From: Sphaerochaetaceae bacterium
GTDB lineage: Bacteria; Spirochaetota; Spirochaetia; Sphaerochaetales; Sphaerochaetaceae
Assembly: GCA_028532765.1 (NCBI GenBank)
Contig: JAQQAR010000008.1
Coordinates: forward strand, 1 to 64,000
Direction of reading: 5' to 3'
Length of the DNA: 64,000 nucleotides
In this document: in pieces, positions 48,068 through 54,539 of the stretch
How the letters are laid out: each line of letters begins with the position of its first letter
Numbering within the stretch: position 1 is the stretch's first letter
Translations under genes and position numbers: made by a program
The notes under the pieces: model-generated
What the model was told of the DNA's origin: nothing
The model's input: only the letters and a program-made list of their open reading frames with translations
Database searches by the model: none

Positions 48068-48099
48068 ATGCTACGGATATACTCACATACCCGTAGCAT
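48068..48099. terminator. Hairpin between convergent genes
   Basis: ATGCTACGG pairs perfectly with CCGTAGCAT around a 14-nt loop. It lies in the 229-nt space between the orphan lipoprotein and the convergent membrane protein gene; read on minus it is followed by ATTCTTT. It may serve as terminator for the minus-strand gene or both. The rest of 47902-48130 is AT-rich with no gene I can support; a smaller inverted repeat (ACGAAA/TTTCGT) lies at 47944-47964. Confidence 0.5.
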
Positions 48100-48130
48100 T
48101 CATATGAACTTGGTTTCAATTCAGTTGAAC

Positions 48131-49093
48131 CTACGCTGGTTCCTGTTTCTTCGGCATTACAAGACCAACAGCGAAGAAGACAACCCCGATAATGATCAGG
48201 ACAATGGCCGTCTTGTTCATCTGGGCAAACGTGTACCTCACAATGTTTTCTATGGTATCCGCTGGAACGGGAAGCGATCCAAAATCGATACCCGCAAGAC
48301 TTCCGATTCTATCCAGGCTTGAATACATCGATTTAATGATCAGGAACAATGCACCGCTGAGCGCTGTGGTGATCCCGAACCATTGCATTCCAGTGCTTCT
48401 CTGCAACAAGAGAATACAGAGAATCAGGAAAACCAGGAAAACGATTATCATTACAAGCAATCCCAGCCAGGTGCTCATGAGTGAAAGATATCCACGGACC
48501 ATAGTGATGGTTCCCGGAGCCATGTCGTTTACCAGATCTTCTATCACCAGGGTTTCCGGCAGACCAAGCTCGCCAACAATCTGTTCAGCGATCATTGGGA
48601 TATAGGCCTTTGGAGCCCCGAACATAGCCATCAATTCCATATCAGAGTACTGCTCCAACCCCTTGGCGATATTCTGTTCGATTTGTTCAAGCCTTGGGAC
48701 CATATCGATGACTGCTGTCAGTTTCCCGGTTTCACCAGTGAGGCTGTTCACTACATCGTCAGTGACCATAATTGCCTGATCTTCGATCCAGTCCACACCC
48801 AGGGCATCGATGATTGCACCGCTGAGCAAGTCCACCTGTGCATCAACTCCGGCTTTCTCTACAGGATCTGTGATGGTTTTCCCACCGGTCAGACCATCGA
48901 GGACAATATCAGGGATCATGTTGGAGATCTCACCATGCACCAATGCCGGTATCTCATTCTCACTGACAACCGTATGGTAGTATCCTTGGTTGAGCAAGGT
49001 ATTGTTCACACCGCGATACACCATGAATGCCATACCGTATACGATAACTACCACAGACAGTAGTACCAATACAATAATCTTCAGCGCTTTCAC
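48131..49093 (-). CDS. Membrane protein of unknown function with large extracytoplasmic domain
   Basis: A 320-residue protein I cannot name. It has one N-terminal membrane helix (about 3-25), then about 165 residues outside the cytoplasm, rich in amphipathic helices (EIPALVHGEISNMIPDIV, VDLLSGAIIDALGVDWIEDQ), and three C-terminal helices (about 200-225, 233-252, 292-312). AAGGAGG placed 8 nt before GTG 49093 fixes the start; a longer frame from a TTG lacks an SD. The plan suggests a small envelope or stress protein. It is separated from glmS by 130 nt and may be transcribed with it. Confidence 0.7.
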   Translation of the reverse strand: MKALKIIVLVLLSVVVIVYGMAFMVYRGVNNTLLNQGYYHTVVSENEIPALVHGEISNMIPDIVLDGLTGGKTITDPVEKAGVDAQVDLLSGAIIDALGVDWIEDQAIMVTDDVVNSLTGETGKLTAVIDMVPRLEQIEQNIAKGLEQYSDMELMAMFGAPKAYIPMIAEQIVGELGLPETLVIEDLVNDMAPGTITMVRGYLSLMSTWLGLLVMIIVFLVFLILCILLLQRSTGMQWFGITTALSGALFLIIKSMYSSLDRIGSLAGIDFGSLPVPADTIENIVRYTFAQMNKTAIVLIIIGVVFFAVGLVMPKKQEPA

Positions 49094-49222
49094 TTTCTCT
49101 GCCTCCTTACTGGAACAGTTCAATACTTATTCCAGTTCAAGTAATCCATTACATGGTGAGGCATGAAAAAGTACAAGTCAAGAAACGAGTAGATGAATAC
49201 GTAAAATCTCTGGAAATACCAG

Positions 49223-51025
49223 TTACTCTACGGTAACCGATTTTGCAAGGTTCCTCGGTTTGTCGGGATCATTTCCCTTCTGCACGGAACAGTAATAGGC
49301 ATACAGCTGACTTACCATCACCGAGAGAATGGGACTGAACAGAGGATGTGTCTGTGGAATACGGAATATCGTATCAGCCGTTTCATCGAAGGTGTGGACT
49401 TGCTCGAAGGTAATAACCAGAGCTGTTGCTCCCCTTGCCTTCACTTCCTTGATATTGGAATCCATTTTTGCAAACAATGAAAGCTGGGTACAGAGAGCCA
49501 CCACCAATGTGGATGTGTCGACGAGCGCAATAGGTCCATGCTTGAGCTCTCCTGCAGCAAACGCCTCACTGTGCGTATAGCTTATCTCCTTCAGTTTCAG
49601 GGCACTCTCCAGACTGATGGCATAATCGACCAACCTCCCCATAAAGAACACCTTGGTCTTGTTGAATTGGTTTGCCGCAAACCTCTGGATGTCCTCCTGT
49701 CGGTCGAGCAACCGCTGTGCTTGGCTGGGAAGCTCCTGCAGAGCTTCCAGTAAGACTGACTGTTCAGCTTTCGCCAACAAGGTTGCCAGGGAGAACAGAC
49801 TAAGTAACTGGGTTGTGAAAGCCTTGGTCGATGCAACGGCGATCTCAGGCCCGGCATTGGTATACAGTACCTTGTCCGCCTCACGGCTGAGTGTGCAACC
49901 AACCACGTTGGTTATCGCCAAAGTCGGTATGCCAAGATTCTTCAGCATCCTGAGTGCTGCGATTGTATCGGCAGTCTCCCCGCTTTGACTGATAAGGATA
50001 CATATTTCCCCTTCCTTTCGGATATGTCGCTTGTAACGAAGTTCACTAGCGATCACAACCTCAACAGGGATGGCTGCAACCTGTTCAATGACATAGGAAG
50101 CTACCATTGCAGCATGGTAAGCAGTACCACAACCGGTGATCAGGAGATGACTGGCATCCTTTATGAGTGATTCAATATCCGCCGGGAATGATAGTTTTTC
50201 CTGTTTGTCGAGCTTTGGCCTGAGCGTATCGCCAAGCGCCTTTGGTTGTTCACATATCTCCTTGAGCATGAAATGCTCGTAGCCGCACTTCTCAGCAGCC
50301 TCCATGTCCCAATCGATGGTCTCACACGGACGAGAGAGTTCTTCCCCCTCAAGATTATAGATATGCACTGAATCCTTGGAGAGAACGGCCACCTCCAGAT
50401 CGTTCAGGTACTGAACCTCCCTGGTATGGGAAAGCAATGGAGGGACATCGCTTGCGATCAGGGTTGCGCCTTCTGCCCTGCCTATCACCAGCGGGCTGTC
50501 CTTTCTTGCCACCACCAAAATATCCGGTTGGTCCGCACAGACCACGGCAATTGCATAGGAGCCCTCCAGACGCTCTACAGTCTCCCTGACTGCAAGCAAG
50601 AGGTCTCCGTTGTAATGGAAGTCGATCAGGTGTGCAATGACCTCACTGTCGGTCTGGCTGGAGAAAGAAACCTGATGCTTTTCAAGCCAGGTACGTAGCT
50701 GGCTGTGGTTTTCGATGATACCGTTATGCACCACAGCAATACTCTGGGAAACATCAGTGTGTGGATGGCTGTTCAAATCACTGGGTTCTCCGTGGGTTGC
50801 CCAACGGGTGTGTCCGATCCCACAGCTTCCTTCAACGGTATTCTGTTCGACCAGGAGTTCAAGATTGGATAACCTTCCCTTGATCTTCCTTACTTGCAGG
50901 TTTCGTTCCTTGGAAATGACTGCAATACCTGCAGAATCATAGCCCCTGTACTCCAGTCTTCTTAGAGCTTCAAGCAAGATTGATGAAGAACCCTCATTAC
51001 CGATATAACCGACTATTCCACACAT
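49223..51025 (-). CDS. glmS: Glutamine-fructose-6-phosphate aminotransferase (isomerizing)
   Basis: First step of UDP-GlcNAc synthesis: fructose 6-phosphate plus glutamine to glucosamine 6-phosphate. The 600-residue protein has the N-terminal glutaminase domain with nucleophile Cys2 (MCGIVGYIG), GHTRWATHGEPSDLNSHPH, and two SIS sugar-isomerase domains (GCGTAYHAAMVASYVIE and SQSGETADTIAALR; FMGRLVDYAISLESALKLKEISY), ending KPRNLAKSVTVE. AAAGGAAGG lies before the ATG. No glmS ribozyme is evident in the 60 nt upstream. Confidence 0.97.
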   Translation of the reverse strand: MCGIVGYIGNEGSSSILLEALRRLEYRGYDSAGIAVISKERNLQVRKIKGRLSNLELLVEQNTVEGSCGIGHTRWATHGEPSDLNSHPHTDVSQSIAVVHNGIIENHSQLRTWLEKHQVSFSSQTDSEVIAHLIDFHYNGDLLLAVRETVERLEGSYAIAVVCADQPDILVVARKDSPLVIGRAEGATLIASDVPPLLSHTREVQYLNDLEVAVLSKDSVHIYNLEGEELSRPCETIDWDMEAAEKCGYEHFMLKEICEQPKALGDTLRPKLDKQEKLSFPADIESLIKDASHLLITGCGTAYHAAMVASYVIEQVAAIPVEVVIASELRYKRHIRKEGEICILISQSGETADTIAALRMLKNLGIPTLAITNVVGCTLSREADKVLYTNAGPEIAVASTKAFTTQLLSLFSLATLLAKAEQSVLLEALQELPSQAQRLLDRQEDIQRFAANQFNKTKVFFMGRLVDYAISLESALKLKEISYTHSEAFAAGELKHGPIALVDTSTLVVALCTQLSLFAKMDSNIKEVKARGATALVITFEQVHTFDETADTIFRIPQTHPLFSPILSVMVSQLYAYYCSVQKGNDPDKPRNLAKSVTVE

Positions 51026-51085
51026 GGCAGCCTTCCTTTGTTTTGTAGTACCATATGTTGTCTTGTTTTTTCTACTATTTCATGG

Positions 51086-51709
51086 TCAAATTTCAATAAA
51101 TTCCTTTCGATTTATGATCCTGAGTGAAATAAAGTAACTAAGTATCAATAAGCCGAATACCAGTATTCCTGCGAATATGGTAACAGATGCATTATTCTGC
51201 GGGCCTGCTTTTGAAGCAACAGTGGTGAGTGCTGACCCAGCTCCCACGATGAGAAACGTAATCAAAATGTACCACACCCTGCTCTTCTCAAAACCGAATT
51301 TGAGAATAAGTGGATAGTTCAGGGAAATGAAGAATAGCCCAAGCAAAAGCTGAACAGTCAATGCATTGAGTAGTATTTCACCCTCAAAACCATTGAAAAT
51401 AACAGTGGAAACCAAAACCAACAGAATAGAAACGGCTACCGTGAGAAATCCAAACAAATATTTGCTCTGGACTACCGCCTTCCTGGATACAGGGAGTGCA
51501 GAGACATACGCTTCCCAACCATCACTCTGGTCGTAGGCAAACGTGGTAAGGGTGAGCATTACCATCATCATGGTACACATTGCCGTATAGAGGAATCCGC
51601 CCTGTAAACCTGCAAACACTGCAAAGAAAAGAATAATAAACAGTGTGGGCTCAGATTTTCTCTTCAACACATATATATCTTTCAACATCAATGTAATTAC
51701 TGTATTCAT
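51086..51709 (-). CDS. ABC-2 type transporter permease
   Basis: A 207-residue membrane protein with six hydrophobic segments and the pattern of the ABC-2 permease family found with YtrA-type regulators: an N-terminal MLKDIYVLKRK amphipathic stretch, then FAYDQSDGWEAYVSALPVSRKAVVQSKYL between the second and third helix, a family hallmark. It starts within the last 4 bp of the ATPase gene, so the two form one exporter. Substrate unknown; related systems respond to cell-wall antibiotics. Confidence 0.85.
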   Translation of the reverse strand: MNTVITLMLKDIYVLKRKSEPTLFIILFFAVFAGLQGGFLYTAMCTMMMVMLTLTTFAYDQSDGWEAYVSALPVSRKAVVQSKYLFGFLTVAVSILLVLVSTVIFNGFEGEILLNALTVQLLLGLFFISLNYPLILKFGFEKSRVWYILITFLIVGAGSALTTVASKAGPQNNASVTIFAGILVFGLLILSYFISLRIINRKEFIEI

Positions 51710-52557
51710 GACCAGTCCCCCCCAACCGAAAGCATGATGATGATTTGCTCCAAAGTGACACGACAGACCTCACCAAATTGAGGAACATCCTCACTTCTCA
51801 TCAGGAACTCACTCTGGAACTGTCCATCTCTCCTACCCTTTATCGCATTGGGTTCAATATCAGCAATCCTTGTGGAAGGGATCTGTACCAATCTATACCG
51901 TTCAAGCAGTTCATCTTTCTCACTGGATAAACGAATCTTCCCGTCTTCCAGAAATGTCACATAATCGCAGAGCTTCTCCAGATCACTGGTAATATGGCTG
52001 CTGATAAGAATCGTGTGATCCTCATCTTCACTGTAACGGGAGAGCAACGTTATGATCTCATCCCTGCTCACAGGATCCAGTCCGCTGGTTGGCTCATCGA
52101 GAATCAGGAGCTTTGAGCGATGACTCAGTGCAATTGCCAGTTGTACCTTTACTTTCATGCCCCTTGAACACTTCCTATAGGGTTTTTTTGGGTCAAGATG
52201 GAATTGTCTTAGGAGTTGTTGATAGTAAGAAGCATCCCAGTTTGCGTAGAGACCTTGAAACACCCTTCCTAGTTCATTCGGGTTAAGCATGCTTGGAATA
52301 CCAGCATCTTCCACCATGAAGCCTATGGAGTTCCTTGTCTGGTCATCCAATCCAATATTCGTACTGCCAAGAACCGTAACTTCCCCAGCATCCTGTCGCA
52401 ATAGCCCCAGCAGAAGCTTTAGGGTTGTGGTTTTTCCACTTCCATTTGCTCCTATGAGCCCATGCACCGTACCCTGTGCAACAGAGAATTCCTGGTAATC
52501 GAGGGTGAAATTTCCTAGTTGTTTTTTCAAATCCCTGCATATGATAGCCTGTTCCAT
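51706..52557 (-). CDS. ABC transporter ATP-binding protein
   Basis: The ATPase for the adjacent permease. The 283-residue protein has Walker A GANGSGKTT (residues 36-44), signature CSRGMKVKVQLAIAL in a slightly degenerate form (SRGMK), Walker B LLILDEPTSGLD and a HILISSH-type switch region. The C-terminal 60 residues form a non-ATPase extension. ATG 52557 is used because GGGGAG lies 9 nt upstream; an ATG at 52566 overlaps the SD and is unlikely. It begins 1 nt after the GntR gene. Confidence 0.9.
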   Translation of the reverse strand: MEQAIICRDLKKQLGNFTLDYQEFSVAQGTVHGLIGANGSGKTTTLKLLLGLLRQDAGEVTVLGSTNIGLDDQTRNSIGFMVEDAGIPSMLNPNELGRVFQGLYANWDASYYQQLLRQFHLDPKKPYRKCSRGMKVKVQLAIALSHRSKLLILDEPTSGLDPVSRDEIITLLSRYSEDEDHTILISSHITSDLEKLCDYVTFLEDGKIRLSSEKDELLERYRLVQIPSTRIADIEPNAIKGRRDGQFQSEFLMRSEDVPQFGEVCRVTLEQIIIMLSVGGDWS

Positions 52558-52558
52558 C

Positions 52559-52936
52559 TTAAGCATCTCCCCGCTTCAACAATGCATACATCATTCCAAG
52601 TTCATCTTCCCCGAGATCCAAGAAATCTGCGAGCAACATGATTGCCCTCATATGTTCCTCTATTTTTCTCAGGTACTCCTCCTTGATCTGCTCATGATTA
52701 CGGGAGGCTACATAGCTTCCCTTTGCAGCAATGGTCTGGATATATCCTTCCTTCTCCAATTCATCATACGCACGTTTTGTGGTGATGACGCTGATCCTCA
52801 GTTCCTTTGCCAACACCCTGATGGATGGAAGCAACGAACCCTCCTTCAAGACCCCGGAAACAATCTGTGAACGTATTTGTTCTGCAATTTGTGCATAGAT
52901 GGGATCGGGGTTTGCATTCGAAAGAATGATGTCCAA
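52559..52936 (-). CDS. GntR-family regulator, YtrA type
   Basis: A 125-residue winged-helix repressor: DPIYAQIAEQIRSQIVSGVLKEGSLLPSIR and VLAKELRISVITTKRAYDELEKEGYI form the GntR DNA-binding domain (about 8-76), followed by only about 45 residues of dimerisation helices and no effector domain, which is the YtrA plan. Such genes usually repress their own operon with an ABC transporter. AAAGGAG lies 9 nt upstream of a TTG at 52936, which then gives MDIILSNANPDPIY; an ATG at 52960 is in frame but overlaps the likely transcript start. Confidence 0.88.
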   Translation of the reverse strand: MDIILSNANPDPIYAQIAEQIRSQIVSGVLKEGSLLPSIRVLAKELRISVITTKRAYDELEKEGYIQTIAAKGSYVASRNHEQIKEEYLRKIEEHMRAIMLLADFLDLGEDELGMMYALLKRGDA

Positions 52937-52960
52937 GGCTGTTTTCTCCTTTCTGTTCAT

Positions 52961-52992
52961 ATACAGTATATACAGTATGCACTACATGTCAA
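52961..52992 (-). promoter_or_regulatory. Promoter and candidate operator of the GntR-ABC operon
   Basis: On minus, TTGACA (52992-52987) and TATACT (52970-52965) are 16 nt apart. The -10 lies inside two exact tandem copies of ATACAGTAT (plus strand, 52961-52978). Each copy is nearly its own complement, making a good binding site for the GntR dimer. Transcription should start near 52958. Confidence 0.7.
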
Positions 52993-53009
52993 CCACTTTG
53001 GTCTATCGG

Positions 53010-53038
53010 TTCTCAAGATTGTCCGGAATCGTTATACT
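53010..53038 (+). promoter_or_regulatory. Sigma70 promoter of mazG
   Basis: TTCTCA (53010-53015) and TATACT (53033-53038), 17-nt spacer. The -10 ends 7 nt before the ATG at 53046. It is divergent from the GntR promoter, about 20 nt away. Confidence 0.6.
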
Positions 53039-53045
53039 AATGTAT

Positions 53046-53870
53046 ATGATTGACTTCACCTTTGAAAAAAAAGACTTATTACCAGACGCTCTGATGCAGC
53101 TCCATGCCATCGTCACCCTGCTCAGGAGCGAAGAGGGATGTCCATGGGACAGGGAACAAACATCCAAGAGTGTTGCAGAGAACCTGCTTGATGAAACCTA
53201 TGAGTATATCGATGAGGTTAGCAAACAGGATCTCCCTGGACAGAAGGAAGAACTGGGTGATGTACTACTTAATGCAATGATGTTGCTGGAGATCCACGAG
53301 GAACAGGATGATTTTTCTGTTGTTCAGGCACTCAATGATGTCTGTGAAAAGCTCATAAGAAGACACCCCCATGTATTCTCCACTGCTGAAGTCAGTTCCT
53401 CCGGTGAAGTCATTGACCTCTGGAACGCCATCAAGACCAATGTTGAAGGCAAACAGAGCAAGGATGATGATTTTTTCAGCAGGGTGCCCTCCTCCCTACC
53501 CCCTCTCGAAATGGCTAATGAGATCCAGAAGAAAATCCGGAAAGTTGGGTTTGATTGGCCTCATGTAGATGGGGTGGTAGAAAAGGTAGAAGAAGAACTC
53601 AGCGAAGTACTACAGGCAAAAGACCATCAGGATAATGCGGATGAAGACTTGGAAATGGAGCTGGGAGATCTGCTGTTTGCCACCGTCAACCTAACCCGGT
53701 TCCTGGGCTACAATCCCTCAGTTGCCTTGCATCGTTCAAACCAGAAGATGCGTGGTCGTTTCAATGCGCTCTATCAACTGGCAAAGCAAAAAAACGTACC
53801 ATTGGATCAGGAACATCTTGATGAGATGGATCAACTTTGGAAGGAGGTCAAGAGCGAGGAAACCCGCTAG
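53046..53870 (+). CDS. mazG: MazG nucleoside triphosphate pyrophosphohydrolase
   Basis: Hydrolyses NTPs/dNTPs to the monophosphate and pyrophosphate; linked to removal of abnormal nucleotides and, in E. coli, to ppGpp levels. The 274-residue protein has two MazG domains: CPWDREQTSKSVAENLLDETYEYIDEV with EELGDVLLNAMM (first), and KIRKVGFDWPHVDGVVEKVEEELSEV with MELGDLLFATVN (second); both carry the acidic ExxE/ExxD metal ligands. ATG 53046 or 53040; neither has an SD, and the promoter position suggests a leaderless mRNA. mazG and the next gene are 12 nt apart. Confidence 0.93.
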   Translation: MIDFTFEKKDLLPDALMQLHAIVTLLRSEEGCPWDREQTSKSVAENLLDETYEYIDEVSKQDLPGQKEELGDVLLNAMMLLEIHEEQDDFSVVQALNDVCEKLIRRHPHVFSTAEVSSSGEVIDLWNAIKTNVEGKQSKDDDFFSRVPSSLPPLEMANEIQKKIRKVGFDWPHVDGVVEKVEEELSEVLQAKDHQDNADEDLEMELGDLLFATVNLTRFLGYNPSVALHRSNQKMRGRFNALYQLAKQKNVPLDQEHLDEMDQLWKEVKSEETR

Positions 53871-53882
53871 AAGGAATGGCGT

Positions 53883-54539
53883 ATGGATAATACAGCAGAT
53901 AAGAACACTCGTGCAAAGAGAGAACGAAAAAAAGAAGGCGGAGCCATCTACGAGCGAATCGCCTATGATATTGCGAAGAGAATCGCCAATAATGAGATCG
54001 ATGAAGGGACTCGGCTCTCTGGACGTTCACTCATGTCCAGTGAATACGGAGTATCCCCTGAGACCATCAGAAGAGCCTTCGCCCTCCTGGAGGAGCTCGA
54101 GGTGGTTCATGTCATGCACAACAGCGGTGTTCGTGTACTCAGCACAGAGAAAGCAAAGACCTATATCAAGAAACATCACAAGCATGATGAAGGACGATCC
54201 CTGTTGCAAAGAATGAGGGAAATCCTGAACGAGCAGGAGTCCCTGAACCGTGAGCTGTATTCCACCGCAAAACAGCTTTTTACTATGAACAACCGATTCC
54301 GGGAATCCAATCCATTCCCACTCTATGAATACACCATAGCTGAGGAGAGCAAGGCTATCGGGAAAAACCTGGGGGAGCTGCGTTTCTGGCAGGAAACCGG
54401 TGCCACCATCGTAGCCATCCGCAGGGATGGGGTGATCAACCTATCCCCGGGACCGCTTGAACGAATGGTCGCCGGAGATATCCTGATGATGGTGGGGCCA
54501 CACGATTGCCTGAGAAGAACCGAACAACTATTGGATTGA
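53883..54539 (+). CDS. GntR-HTH plus RCK_C (TrkA-C) regulator, BusR-like
   Basis: A 218-residue transcription factor with three parts: a GntR winged helix (about 21-87, IYERIAYDIAKRIANNEIDEG, then MSSEYGVSPETIRRAFALLEE), a coiled coil (about 103-140), and an RCK_C/TrkA-C domain (about 146-218, YTIAEESKAIGKNLGELRFWQETGATIVAIRRDG and VAGDILMMVGPHDCL). This is the architecture of BusR of Streptococcus/Lactococcus, which binds cyclic di-AMP through RCK_C and represses osmolyte uptake. By analogy it may respond to c-di-AMP or another nucleotide. AAGGA precedes the ATG; it probably shares the mazG transcript. The 3' end overlaps the convergent gene by 12 bp. Confidence 0.85.
   Translation: MDNTADKNTRAKRERKKEGGAIYERIAYDIAKRIANNEIDEGTRLSGRSLMSSEYGVSPETIRRAFALLEELEVVHVMHNSGVRVLSTEKAKTYIKKHHKHDEGRSLLQRMREILNEQESLNRELYSTAKQLFTMNNRFRESNPFPLYEYTIAEESKAIGKNLGELRFWQETGATIVAIRRDGVINLSPGPLERMVAGDILMMVGPHDCLRRTEQLLD

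Noticed and set aside
50965-51085. glmS ribozyme upstream of glmS
   Set aside because: The space before the ATG is only 60 nt and shows no ribozyme-like pseudoknot core.
52958-52960. ATG at 52960 as start of the GntR regulator
   Set aside because: It lies 4 nt from the -10 element and has no SD, whereas a TTG 24 nt later has AAAGGAG at 9 nt and gives the usual YtrA N-terminus.
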